Source of the DNA: Membranihabitans maritimus
Lineage (GTDB): Bacteria > Bacteroidota > Bacteroidia > Chitinophagales > Saprospiraceae
Length of the DNA: 64,000 nt
NCBI RefSeq assembly: GCF_021729145.1
Contig: NZ_JAJSLW010000010.1
Span: 124,001-188,000 of the forward strand
Reading direction: 5' to 3'
Under the pieces are notes generated by a model that had not been told where the DNA came from, ran no database searches, and saw only the letters and a program-made list of their open reading frames with translations. Positions 8,350 through 17,805 of the stretch are shown piece after piece (the first letter of the stretch is position 1; the number at the start of each line of letters is the position of its first letter). The position numbers and the translations under genes are program-made.

Positions 8350-10434
8350 ATGAGAAATAATAGAAGGGACTTCTTAAAATGGTCAGGACTTTCAGGCCTA
8401 AGTATGGGTGTTGGGATTTCTTCACTATCAAAATGGGAAGGCAAAAATAATCAGTATCGTTTATATACTGAAAGTATAGATGGTGGACAGGCTAGTACTG
8501 CACCTCACCGGTATCCGACTATGCTCCAGGACTATTACATAGATAAAGTACGGAAAGTCTCAAAAAAGCACGATACGAAAGTTTATGGATTGCATTCGAA
8601 AGAAGCAGCGGTCCAATACCAGAATGAAATTCAGGCGAAAATCAAACATTGCCTGGGGCCTTTTCCTGAGAAAACTCCTTTGAATCCCACAGTGACAGGT
8701 GTTTTGGACCGGGATGAATATACAGTTGAGAAAGTTATTTATGAAAGCCGTCCCGGATTCAAAGTGACGGCCAATCTCTATATCCCTAAATCTGATGGTA
8801 AGCCTATGCCGGCAATTCTGGGTACCTGTGGACATACTCGGGAAGCCAAGTCAAGTTCGTATCAGTATTTTGCACAAGGCCTTGCGAGAAAAGGGTATGT
8901 GGTTTTGATTATTGATTGTATTGGCCAGGGTGAACGATTACAATTCCCTGTGGAGGGTAGGAAAAGTGCAATACGCTGGGGAACTGTCGAACATATTTAT
9001 GCAGGTGCTCCTCTAAATTTGACGGGGGATTCAATGGCTGGTTGGTTTGTGTGGGATGCTATTCGAGGCATTGATTATTTATATTCTCGTCCGGAAGTGG
9101 ATAAAAAGCACATCGGCGTCACAGGAAATTCTGGGGGAGGGACTCAGACCACCTGGTTATGTGGTGTAGAACCCCGATTAACTATGGCTGCGCCAAGCTG
9201 CTTTGTGACGACTATACGCCGTAATTTGGAAAATCAGGAGGTGCAGGATGCTGAGCAATATGTTATGAATGTTTTGGAGCAGGAAATGGATCACTTTGAT
9301 TTTATAGCGGCTATGGCCCCAAAACCTGTTATCATCATAACACAGGAATTGGATTTCTTCGATACACGGGGTACGGAAGAAACTTACAGGAAGTTAAAGC
9401 ATTTTTATGGTTTGATGGGAGCAGAAAATAACGTTCAATTGTTTCGAGGGGATGATTATCATGGGTATCATCAACCTGGGCGAGAAGCTATGTACAATTT
9501 TTTTAACCAGGTTACTGGAATAAGTAACGATGGAAATGAACCGGAAATCGTTTTAGAAAAAGATGAAACATTATGGTGTACCCCCAATGGTCAATTGTCA
9601 GAGGAGGATTCTCTCACTCTCAGTGATTTTCTTAAAGAAGAATCCCTGGGATTAAGACGGAGTAGGGGTGACATTGAATATAAAGAACTTAAAGATTCTT
9701 TAGGTAAGATTTTGCAATTGCCAAGCCAATTTATAGTGTCGGATTACCGGATTTTCAGGTCTAGGAAAGAAGAGCTTTTTCCCAAACCATTTGTGACGGA
9801 TATGTTTGTTGAAACGGAACCAGGTATCCATAACTCGGTGTACCGTCTTAATGAAAAGAATATATATTCGAGACCGTATGGAAACCCGAAAAGTGCTCTT
9901 TTATATGTATCACACAATGCTATGGACGATGAATTAATCAATGATTCTATGGTTAGAGAAGTGATTAAAGAACATATAGACTTCGCTGTTTATACCTGTG
10001 ATCTAAGAGGTATTGGTCAGACTTTACCCAACACACGTGTGGGGTATTCAATTCCGCATAATACGGAATATTTTTATGGAATGGTATCAAATATGTTGAA
10101 CGAACCTATACTGGGCAAAAGAACGTATGATTTATTATGTATTATCAATTGGCTGAACTCCTTTGGACACCAAAAAATTACGATATTGGGAAATGGATGG
10201 GGCTGCCTACCTGCTACATTTGCTTCATTATTAAGTGATCATGTTGATAAGGTTATATTAAAGAATCCGTTAAAAAGTTTCAGCGATATTACGGAATCTA
10301 CTTTTTATAATTGGCCCGTTTCAGCGCTACCAATGAAGATTTTACATTATTTTGATTTACCGGATTGTTACCGTGAGCTGAAGCGGAAAAATATTGAACT
10401 TGTTGATGCATGGGATGCAATGGCTGGACAGTAA
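8350..10434 (+). CDS. Tat-exported two-domain alpha/beta hydrolase (acetylxylan-esterase-like)
   Basis: The protein has 694 residues with a Tat-type leader (NNRRDFLKWSGLSG). Domain 1 (about 80-400) is an alpha/beta hydrolase of the acetyl-xylan-esterase/dienelactone-hydrolase-like group. The nucleophile is Ser261 in TGNSGGGTQT, with likely Asp and His partners in ITQELDFFDTRGT and DDYHGYH. Domain 2 (about 470-690) resembles a second alpha/beta hydrolase fold (ALLYVSHNAMDDE, AVYTCDLRGIGQTLP, ITILGNGWGCLPATFAS), but its elbow reads GNGWG with no serine, so it should be non-catalytic. Such enzymes remove ester groups from glycans or related substrates in the periplasm. It follows susD by 88 bases and precedes a paralogue, so it belongs to cluster 1. 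The precise substrate is unknown. Confidence 0.85.
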   Translation: MRNNRRDFLKWSGLSGLSMGVGISSLSKWEGKNNQYRLYTESIDGGQASTAPHRYPTMLQDYYIDKVRKVSKKHDTKVYGLHSKEAAVQYQNEIQAKIKHCLGPFPEKTPLNPTVTGVLDRDEYTVEKVIYESRPGFKVTANLYIPKSDGKPMPAILGTCGHTREAKSSSYQYFAQGLARKGYVVLIIDCIGQGERLQFPVEGRKSAIRWGTVEHIYAGAPLNLTGDSMAGWFVWDAIRGIDYLYSRPEVDKKHIGVTGNSGGGTQTTWLCGVEPRLTMAAPSCFVTTIRRNLENQEVQDAEQYVMNVLEQEMDHFDFIAAMAPKPVIIITQELDFFDTRGTEETYRKLKHFYGLMGAENNVQLFRGDDYHGYHQPGREAMYNFFNQVTGISNDGNEPEIVLEKDETLWCTPNGQLSEEDSLTLSDFLKEESLGLRRSRGDIEYKELKDSLGKILQLPSQFIVSDYRIFRSRKEELFPKPFVTDMFVETEPGIHNSVYRLNEKNIYSRPYGNPKSALLYVSHNAMDDELINDSMVREVIKEHIDFAVYTCDLRGIGQTLPNTRVGYSIPHNTEYFYGMVSNMLNEPILGKRTYDLLCIINWLNSFGHQKITILGNGWGCLPATFASLLSDHVDKVILKNPLKSFSDITESTFYNWPVSALPMKILHYFDLPDCYRELKRKNIELVDAWDAMAGQ

Positions 10435-10504
10435 TTTGTCCGTTCTTCTAACTGTGTATGTATCAGAAAAATCTAAGAAAAAAGGGAATGAGTATGGATT
10501 CTTA

Positions 10505-12592
10505 ATGTATAATTTAGAGATAATGCATGAATTAAGTTTTGATAAATGGCATTTAGCCAATTTGATAAGAAATATATCCTTTGTATTTTTTTTACTATTT
10601 GCATTTCATTTTATTGGTTGGTCTCAGGATCTGCCGGATGTATTTGGTGATCAAAGGTCGGATGTGATTAATGCCCAATTAAGGCATAAGGCTTCATTGT
10701 CATATCAAAGGTTGACTCCTCCGGGAACAAGAGAAGAATGGGAAGAGAGGCGAAAAGAGTTGAGAACCCTCATTTTTGAGAAAAGCCGTGCCAGGAAATT
10801 TTCCGGTTTGGATTTAGACTACCGTGTAACGGGACAATGTGAAATCGATGGTGGAGTAGTAAAGACGATCTATTTCCAGACCCGCCCAGGAGTATACGCG
10901 ACCGCCAATCTTTACATCCCCGAAGGACCAGGTCCGTTCCCGGCTGTAATAACTATGATGGGGCACTCCACAGATGGAAAACTATACGATATGTACAGGT
11001 CTGTGGGGTTTGAATTGGTTCGAAACGGTTATGTGTCGCTGCACATCGATCCCTGGGGAGCTGGGGAGAGGACGACTACGCACGGTGATTTTGAATACCA
11101 TGGGGCACAACTCGGCGCCGCTCTACTTAATGTTGGAGAGACTTTACTCGGTATGCAATTGACAGATAATATGCGGGGAGTGGATTTGCTTTGTTCACTT
11201 CCATTTGTGGATGCTTCGAAGATCGGAGCTACTGGAGCAAGTGGGGGTGGCAACCAAACAATGTGGTTGGCAGCCATGGATGAAAGGGTCAAAGCTTGTA
11301 TGCCCGTGGTTAGTGTCGGAACTTTTGAATCTTATATCATGAGTAGCAATTGTGTATGTGAAATGCTACCGGACGGCCTGAACATTGCGGAAGAATCTGA
11401 AATATTGGGGTTGATAGCACCCCGGGCCATTTTGATATGTAATGCGGAAAAAGAGTCCAATCAGGCATTTCTACCTGGAGAAATGTTGAGATCCCTGGAG
11501 AGAGCAAAACCTGTGTTTGATTTTCTTGATGCCGGCGGAAAATTGCAATACCAAATAGGAAGTACAACACATGGTTATCATCCTGTATACAGAGAATACC
11601 TGATAGGTTGGATGGATTTGCATTTATTGGGAAAAGGAGATGGTTCTCCCAGAAAAACGGAGGAGTACTTACTCCCGGAAAAACAAGCAATGATGGTTTT
11701 TGAGCCAGGAACCCGACCGGAAGAAGTAATGAATACCATTCAATATTGTAAATGGAAAAGAGAGGATATCAAAAGGGAATTAGCTGGCAAGATATTTGGC
11801 AATGCAAGTGAAAAGAGGAAACAACTGCGTGGGGTTTTGAAAATACCGGATCATACAATACTGTATAAAGAATATAAATATGGACCACTCAATGGTTGGA
11901 TCCGCTATGCACTGGAACTTTCAGATGGATCCTTGTTACCAGTCCTGGTGAAGCCGCCTGCCTCAGGTTCCGGAGAATTTGTTCTTATTGGAAATACTGA
12001 AGGTAAAGCCTCTATTACTTCTGAATGGATATCTCGTATTGAAAAGGAAGGAAAAGGAATTTGTTTGGTTGATTTTTGGGGATTAGGGGAAAATAGTTCC
12101 GAATCTGCAAAAAGATTAAACGGGAATCACTTGCCTGAATTTCATACTTTGTCCAGAGCTTTAATGTGGTTGGGTAATACCCTACAAGGGGTATGGGTCC
12201 GTGAAATGGAAATAGTAGTAGATTGGTTGATGGAAGAGTTTGAATCGCAGGGGATAAGTATCCTTTCCAATAAAGACCTTGGCCTGGCATCGTTGTTCTT
12301 TACTGCTTTGAACACCGATAAAATAAAGTCTTTGACCGTAGAGGATGTGCCTGTAAGCTATTTGTTTGAAGAGGAAATCAAAGAAGGTTTTTTTACAATG
12401 GGAGTGCATATTCCCGGTTTTTTGGAATGGGGAGAGGTTTCAACCGCAGTGGCGTTATCCCAAACCCCAATTCTGTTCATAAATCCTAGAAATCTTGATG
12501 GGACTCTTTTCGAAGATGAGAATGATTTCATGAGAACGTTACAGGAATTGAATACTAAGTGGTTGACGGAAAGTAAGGTTGAATTTAGGTAG
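10505..12592 (+). CDS. Second two-domain alpha/beta hydrolase, paralogue of the previous gene
   Basis: The frame is open from 10394, but the likely start is ATG 10505 (alternative 10523). These avoid overlap with the upstream gene and place a hydrophobic export signal (NISFVFFLLFAFHFIGWSQ) near the N-terminus. This gives about 695 residues. The catalytic domain shares a GVYATANLYIPEGPGPFPAV core and a nucleophile elbow TGASGGGNQT, with Ser246 in this numbering, and STTHGYHPVY holds the likely histidine. The second half again looks like an alpha/beta hydrolase fold with a degraded elbow (ILSNKDLGLAS) and no visible nucleophile. The leader is Sec-type rather than Tat-type, unlike its neighbour. 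The pair probably arose by duplication and acts on related ester bonds in the cluster 1 substrate. Confidence 0.83.
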   Translation: MYNLEIMHELSFDKWHLANLIRNISFVFFLLFAFHFIGWSQDLPDVFGDQRSDVINAQLRHKASLSYQRLTPPGTREEWEERRKELRTLIFEKSRARKFSGLDLDYRVTGQCEIDGGVVKTIYFQTRPGVYATANLYIPEGPGPFPAVITMMGHSTDGKLYDMYRSVGFELVRNGYVSLHIDPWGAGERTTTHGDFEYHGAQLGAALLNVGETLLGMQLTDNMRGVDLLCSLPFVDASKIGATGASGGGNQTMWLAAMDERVKACMPVVSVGTFESYIMSSNCVCEMLPDGLNIAEESEILGLIAPRAILICNAEKESNQAFLPGEMLRSLERAKPVFDFLDAGGKLQYQIGSTTHGYHPVYREYLIGWMDLHLLGKGDGSPRKTEEYLLPEKQAMMVFEPGTRPEEVMNTIQYCKWKREDIKRELAGKIFGNASEKRKQLRGVLKIPDHTILYKEYKYGPLNGWIRYALELSDGSLLPVLVKPPASGSGEFVLIGNTEGKASITSEWISRIEKEGKGICLVDFWGLGENSSESAKRLNGNHLPEFHTLSRALMWLGNTLQGVWVREMEIVVDWLMEEFESQGISILSNKDLGLASLFFTALNTDKIKSLTVEDVPVSYLFEEEIKEGFFTMGVHIPGFLEWGEVSTAVALSQTPILFINPRNLDGTLFEDENDFMRTLQELNTKWLTESKVEFR

Positions 12593-12633
12593 TATCATTC
12601 CCCCAAAGTATAGTCCTGTAAATCTTAAAATAC

Positions 12634-13974
12634 ATGAAAATGAAAAATGACAGACGGCGATTTTTAAAAAATAGTGGAGCTTTAGGCATTTCATTGATGA
12701 TCGGTAGCGGAGAAGCCCTATATGGAAGGAGTAATCCGGATGAGAGTGTTGTATTTAATGAAGCTATCCTAAATGAAAAGATACAAAGAAACCGAGATAT
12801 TGCTCTTCGTATTCTCAAGCCTTCCAAGAAGGATCTTGAGCACGGCCTGGAATTGCATAAAAATTCGGTAGTTTTTGACACCTACGGATTTATGCCACGG
12901 TCAGCTTATGATGGGGATCTTATTGCATCTGCTATTGAAGGTGGGGCATCGGAATTGGAACTCAAAGACTTGAAAGAAGACCAGTCTATGACACGGTTTG
13001 TTCATGACCAGCATGAAAAGGAGGAATTTGAGAATGCCTGGAAAGCGTCTGGGGTGACAGCGGTTTTTCAAAATGCCGGTGAAGAAAGCAATACCGTGAA
13101 AGTCTTGCTTAAAAGATTGGCGCGTTTTACATATGTGACTGATATGATCCCGAATTTAGTGGGGAAGGCGATTCATCCGGACCAGGTGGTAGAAGCTAAG
13201 AAAGAAGGGCGCCATATGCTTTATTTTTCCGGTAATGGTGTACCCATGCCCCTGGATATGGTATCTGTAGAAGAAGAGCTTCGCTATATCAAAGTCTTTT
13301 ATGAACTCGGGATCCGGATGATGCATTTGACTTATAACCGGAGAAATCTGATAGGTGATGGGTGTGGGGAAAAAACTGATGCCGGTTTGAGCGATTTTGG
13401 TCGTACCGTCGTGAAAGAAATGAACCGGTTGGGAGTGGTTGTAGATATCTCCCATTCCGGTTGGGAAACCAGTCTTGAAGCAGCTAAATTGTCACAAAAG
13501 CCTATGGTCGCGAGCCATTCTACAGCCACTGCGGTAAAAGAGCATATCCGTTCAAAACCGGATAAAGTCATAAAGGCCATTGCCGATACAGGAGGTTATG
13601 TTGGTATATGTTGTATACCGAGGTTTTTAGGAGGGATCGGCAATATAAAGGATATGATGAGGCACATAGATTATATCGCTCAAAAATTTGGAGCGGAGTA
13701 CGTTGGGATTGGAACGGATGTAGCCTATACATCTTCAAACTCAGGACAGGAAAATCAAAAAATACCAGGATATAGGACAAGCAGAACCCGCTGGGAAGCA
13801 TTGTGGCCCGATGATAGTTTTGAAGAAACTTCCGAAATGAGGGATAGTATGGCCTGGACCAATTGGCCGCTATTTACCGTGGGCTTAGTTCAGATGGGGT
13901 ATTCGGATGAGGATATTCAAAAAATCATTGGAGGTAATGCCCTGCGAGTCCTTAAGGGAAATAGTATCAGTTGA
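12634..13974 (+). CDS. Membrane dipeptidase (peptidase M19) family protein with altered metal site
   Basis: The protein has 446 residues and begins with a Tat-like leader (NDRRRFLKNSGALG). The M19 TIM-barrel is recognisable: LGIRMMHLTYNRRNLIGDG, DAGLSDFGRTVVKEMNRLG, VVVDISHSG, MVASHSTATAV and VGIGTDVAY. These supply the later histidines (SHSG, ASHS) and the barrel aspartate (GTD). However, the N-terminal HxD zinc pair is replaced by FDTYGF, and the segment that normally holds the bridging glutamate (EGG) reads SGNG. Half of the usual binuclear zinc site is therefore not visible. It may bind one metal or have a different activity from dipeptide cleavage. It lies 41 bases after the second esterase and is probably the last gene of cluster 1. 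Confidence 0.85.
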   Translation: MKMKNDRRRFLKNSGALGISLMIGSGEALYGRSNPDESVVFNEAILNEKIQRNRDIALRILKPSKKDLEHGLELHKNSVVFDTYGFMPRSAYDGDLIASAIEGGASELELKDLKEDQSMTRFVHDQHEKEEFENAWKASGVTAVFQNAGEESNTVKVLLKRLARFTYVTDMIPNLVGKAIHPDQVVEAKKEGRHMLYFSGNGVPMPLDMVSVEEELRYIKVFYELGIRMMHLTYNRRNLIGDGCGEKTDAGLSDFGRTVVKEMNRLGVVVDISHSGWETSLEAAKLSQKPMVASHSTATAVKEHIRSKPDKVIKAIADTGGYVGICCIPRFLGGIGNIKDMMRHIDYIAQKFGAEYVGIGTDVAYTSSNSGQENQKIPGYRTSRTRWEALWPDDSFEETSEMRDSMAWTNWPLFTVGLVQMGYSDEDIQKIIGGNALRVLKGNSIS

Positions 13975-14628
13975 TTATGGACCTAAGCTTGATGATTAGC
14001 AGTAGTTTCAGGTGAAGAGGGAGTGCTCAAGTGGAGTATTCGGACTATTACATGTAATTTTATGGCTAAAAAACAAGGGGCGGTACATTTTCTTTCACAT
14101 TTTATTTGTACAGGGTTCGCAAAGGGTTTCAGTGATTTTGTAATCTCCCGAAAGAAGCTATATTTTTCTCTCAGCGATATACTGGATATCAGAGCCGTTT
14201 TTTATTAATTCATTTTTGAATCCTGAGACAATGGATATTTGGGGATGATTAAAAGATTATTAATAATGCGGAATTTTTATTTTGAATTGAAATTTGGACA
14301 ATGTTTTGATAAAATTTTATTTGGATTTTTTTATAAAAAAATAGTCCTCAAGATTGTTGTTTTCAAGGCCTTGGTTTTTTATATAATTCCTTGGTTTTTA
14401 GATGTTTGTTTGACACATTATTTTATTTTCTTTATTTTATATTAAGTGTTTTTTAAAACATTTTGTTGTTCGATTATGTGAAATGTAAAATTTTTACCTA
14501 TATTCGGTAACGTTACCGTTAAAATAAATTTTGTTTTTCAATGTGTAAATCATTGATGGTAATGGTACGTCCCAATAGGAACTTTTTATGTAGTGAAGGT
14601 GAATAAAAATTTAAATAATTGTTGAATT
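13975..14628. other. Regulatory interval ahead of susC2, no gene
   Basis: This stretch separates cluster 1 and cluster 2. Short frames in it are low-complexity, rich in F, I, K and Y, with no domain. The part after 14270 is very AT-rich and probably holds the susC2 promoter. The clear element is the palindrome at 14505-14518. Confidence 0.55.
14505..14518. promoter_or_regulatory. LacI-type 14-bp palindromic operator upstream of susC2
   Basis: CGGTAACGTTACCG is a perfect palindrome with the central CG step typical of LacI/GalR-family operators. It sits 110 bases before the susC2 start and abuts TATATTCG, which resembles a Bacteroidota -7 element. A repressor bound here would block transcription of susC2D2 and the genes after it. 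No LacI regulator is encoded in the window, so the regulator would act from elsewhere. The palindrome is direct; the family assignment is inference from operator form. Confidence 0.55.
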
Positions 14629-17600
14629 ATGATTGGAAGAAAAACTCAATTTAGATTATTCTTGCTGGCAGTAGGATGTCTTTTCGCTAGCATTTCGTTT
14701 GGAAAGTATATTGAAATTGGAAATAATGAGGAAATTGGGAAAGTGGAAGTTGGAAAAAGGGGTGTAAACCTCGATATTTCCGGAGTAGTTACAGATCAGG
14801 AAGGTGAGGTATTAATCGGCGTTAATATATTGTTGAAGGGTACTGATAATGGCACCTCAACAGATTTTGACGGAAAGTATGAATTGTCCAATGTTCCTGA
14901 AGATGGCGTATTGATTGCATCTTATGTCGGTTATCAATCTCAGGAGATTGAAGTAAACGGAAGGGCTGTTGTTGATATTCAAATGTCTTCAGATGCCCAG
15001 ATGCTTGAAGAATTAGTAGTCGTAGGGTATGGGTCGGTCAAAAAGAGTGATTTGACTGGATCAGTAGCGACCATAGATGGAAGTACGTTTCAAGACCAGC
15101 CAATGACCCAGGTATCGGAGATGCTTACCGGAACTGTAGCGGGCTTTTATGCCAATCAGGGGAATTCGGCTTCAGGGGGTGGCTCGTTAGAAGTAAGGGG
15201 CCCCAATTCATTGAATGCTTCCAGTACGCCAATGATTGTGCTCGATGGAGTGATATACAATGGAAACATGAGTGATATAAATCCGACAGATATCGAATCG
15301 ATAGACATTCTAAAAGATGCTAGTTCAGCTGCTGTATATGGGGCTAGGGCAGCTTCTGGTGTGATTATTATAAGTACTAAAAAGGGAGGCGAAGGAAAGC
15401 CTGTTATTCGATTTAATAGTCAATTGGGATTGACAAACCCCACAGGAAAATTTGAGCATTTCCAAGGTGAAGAATATTTGCAATATCGAGCAGATGTATT
15501 GCGATTTATTAATCCGGGATTACCTGATTTTTACTACAATGATCCTCAAAATTTGCCGGATGGAGTATCGATTGAAGAATGGCGAAATGCCAGTGGTAAC
15601 CCCAATGCTGATAATACGGATGAATGGTTGGCCAGACTGAATTTTTTCCAAATTGAAGCTGATAATTACAAGGCTGGTAATGTCGTAAATTGGTATGATG
15701 AAGTTATTCAGACCGGTTTTAGACAAAATTATGATTTGAGTATTTCCGGCGGGACTAAAGATCTCAATTATTATTGGTCAATTGGGTATCAGGATAATGA
15801 AGGAGTCATTCGAGGGGACAAATTTACAACCATTCGTTCTAGATTGAATCTGGACTACACAGTAAATAATTGGTTGAATGTAGGTCTAAATACTCAATTT
15901 TCAAATCGGGATCAAGGGTCTGTCACGGCAAGTCTCGGAAGTATGTATAATATGAGTCCGTACGGATCTATTTTTGAAGAAAATGGCGATGTAAAATGGT
16001 TTCCTAATACTTTCGTCGTTCAAAATCCTTTGATCAACTATTACGGACAAGATCGCCTAAATAGGATCAATACTATGTTTTCTTCATTATATGCCAATAT
16101 TACTCTTCCTTTCGGTATTAATTATAATGTTTCTTACCAACCGAGATTTGAATTCGCAAAAGATTATAACTTTTGGTCATCGAAAACCATTGCAGGGGGG
16201 TCAGATAGAAGTGGAGGATACGCCACAAGAGAAGAAGGGTCTTCATATAGTTGGATCGTGGATAATATATTGAGTTGGAATAAAGAAATTGGTATTCACA
16301 ATTTTGATGTAACTTTATTATATAGTGCGGAAAGAAATCAATTCTGGAATTCGTATTTGAATAATCAATCGTTTGTGCCGAATCAAAACCTCGGTTTTGG
16401 TGGCCTGGAATTCGGTACGAATCCGGCTCTGAGAACGACAGATTCTGAAACAACAGGTGATGCGGCTATGGCCAGACTTAATTATACGTTGATGAATAAA
16501 TATTTATTTACGGCATCAATTCGAAGAGATGGATATTCGGCTTTTGGTAATAGATACCCACGGGCTACTTTCCCAGCAGCGGCTTTTGCATGGAAAATTT
16601 CAGATGAATCCTTCTTCAATTCCAACGTCATTGATAATATGAAATTGAGATTTTCATGGGGTGTGAATGGTAATCGGGATATAGGCCCTTATTCTTCATT
16701 AGCCCAATTGTCTTCTACCCTGTACTTTGATGGTAGTAATGTAAAAGTAGGAGTGTTTAACAATACACTTGCAAATAGAAATCTGAGGTGGGAGAAAACC
16801 CGCTCGTTTAATGTAGGTGTTGATATGGGATTTGTAAGCGGTAGGATCAATGTTAATGCAGATCTCTATAAAATGAATACTACAGATCTCCTATTGAATC
16901 GATTAGTACCTGAAATTTCAGGATACCAAAGCGTCACGGCTAATCTGGGAGAGTTGTCGAATATAGGATTTGAGCTTACGGTCAATTCTTTTAATATCGA
17001 TAACGAAAACTTTCAGTGGAACTCCAATTTTGTATTTTCTTTAAACCGGAATAAAATAGTTGAATTATTCGGTGATGTGGGAACCTACACACTCGAAGGA
17101 GAGGAAATAACCGGAGAAATACCGGATTATTCCAATGAGTGGTTTCCGGGGCATGCCATAGACCATATATGGAATTATGATATATTGGGGATTTGGCAGT
17201 TAGATGAGGCGGATGAAGCGAGTAGATATCGCCTGGTCCCCGGTGACTTCAAAGCGACGGATGTTAATGACGATGGTAAATATGAGGCATTGCAGGACAA
17301 ACAGTTTATTGGTTATAGCAGACCCAGGTTTAGATTAGGGCTGCGAAATCAGTTTACTTTCTTTAAAAATTGGCAAGCGAATATATTTATTCGTGGAGAT
17401 TTGGGACACATGGGTTCCTTTAGTCAAGGGCTTCGTTCAGGAGGTATAGATACTTATGATAGACGAAATACGTATAAGACTCCATATTGGTCGCCTTCCA
17501 ATCCAATAAATGATTTTCCCAGTCTGACAAATAATGCTAGCGTATATGGAGGGGGACTAGGGTTTTATAAACCACTTTCATTTGTGAGAATCCAGGATTT

Positions 17601-17781
17601 ATCTATTTCGTATTCGTTCCCGGAAGAATTGACAAACGTTTTAAAATCTCAAAATATACGGATGTCAGCAGCTGTCAGAAACCTATATAGTTTTGATAAA
17701 TGGCCCGGTTGGGATCCTGAATCATTAGATGAACCTATGCCGAGAACTTTTACGATAGGTTTAAATATAACATTGCAATAA
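14629..17781 (+). CDS. SusC/RagA TonB-linked outer-membrane transporter (no STN domain)
   Basis: This 1050-residue SusC-type transporter has a signal peptide (LFLLAVGCLFASISFG). A carboxypeptidase-regulatory-like domain spans about 48-125 (SGVVTDQEGEVLIGVNILL, STDFDGKYELSNV, ASYVGYQSQEI). The hinge reads LEELVVVGYGSVKKSDLTGSV, and the plug spans about 140-255 (ESIDILKDASSAAVYGARAASG). The barrel ends TFTIGLNITLQ. The gene lacks the STN domain seen in the other two SusC proteins here, and no sigma/FecR pair adjoins it, so it should not signal through that route. The LacI-type palindrome upstream fits repressor control. SusD follows 24 bases downstream. Confidence 0.95.
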   Translation: MIGRKTQFRLFLLAVGCLFASISFGKYIEIGNNEEIGKVEVGKRGVNLDISGVVTDQEGEVLIGVNILLKGTDNGTSTDFDGKYELSNVPEDGVLIASYVGYQSQEIEVNGRAVVDIQMSSDAQMLEELVVVGYGSVKKSDLTGSVATIDGSTFQDQPMTQVSEMLTGTVAGFYANQGNSASGGGSLEVRGPNSLNASSTPMIVLDGVIYNGNMSDINPTDIESIDILKDASSAAVYGARAASGVIIISTKKGGEGKPVIRFNSQLGLTNPTGKFEHFQGEEYLQYRADVLRFINPGLPDFYYNDPQNLPDGVSIEEWRNASGNPNADNTDEWLARLNFFQIEADNYKAGNVVNWYDEVIQTGFRQNYDLSISGGTKDLNYYWSIGYQDNEGVIRGDKFTTIRSRLNLDYTVNNWLNVGLNTQFSNRDQGSVTASLGSMYNMSPYGSIFEENGDVKWFPNTFVVQNPLINYYGQDRLNRINTMFSSLYANITLPFGINYNVSYQPRFEFAKDYNFWSSKTIAGGSDRSGGYATREEGSSYSWIVDNILSWNKEIGIHNFDVTLLYSAERNQFWNSYLNNQSFVPNQNLGFGGLEFGTNPALRTTDSETTGDAAMARLNYTLMNKYLFTASIRRDGYSAFGNRYPRATFPAAAFAWKISDESFFNSNVIDNMKLRFSWGVNGNRDIGPYSSLAQLSSTLYFDGSNVKVGVFNNTLANRNLRWEKTRSFNVGVDMGFVSGRINVNADLYKMNTTDLLLNRLVPEISGYQSVTANLGELSNIGFELTVNSFNIDNENFQWNSNFVFSLNRNKIVELFGDVGTYTLEGEEITGEIPDYSNEWFPGHAIDHIWNYDILGIWQLDEADEASRYRLVPGDFKATDVNDDGKYEALQDKQFIGYSRPRFRLGLRNQFTFFKNWQANIFIRGDLGHMGSFSQGLRSGGIDTYDRRNTYKTPYWSPSNPINDFPSLTNNASVYGGGLGFYKPLSFVRIQDLSISYSFPEELTNVLKSQNIRMSAAVRNLYSFDKWPGWDPESLDEPMPRTFTIGLNITLQ

Positions 17782-17805
17782 TTTTTTCTTAATGCGAAAA
17801 AATCA

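Noticed and set aside
10394-10504. N-terminal extension of the second esterase
   Set aside because: It would overlap the previous gene by 41 bases and place a charged segment before the signal peptide. The starts at 10505 or 10523 fit better.
14023-14445. Two short plus-strand frames before susC2
   Set aside because: They are low-complexity (F, I, K, Y rich), lack ribosome-binding sites and domains, and lie in AT-rich regulatory DNA.
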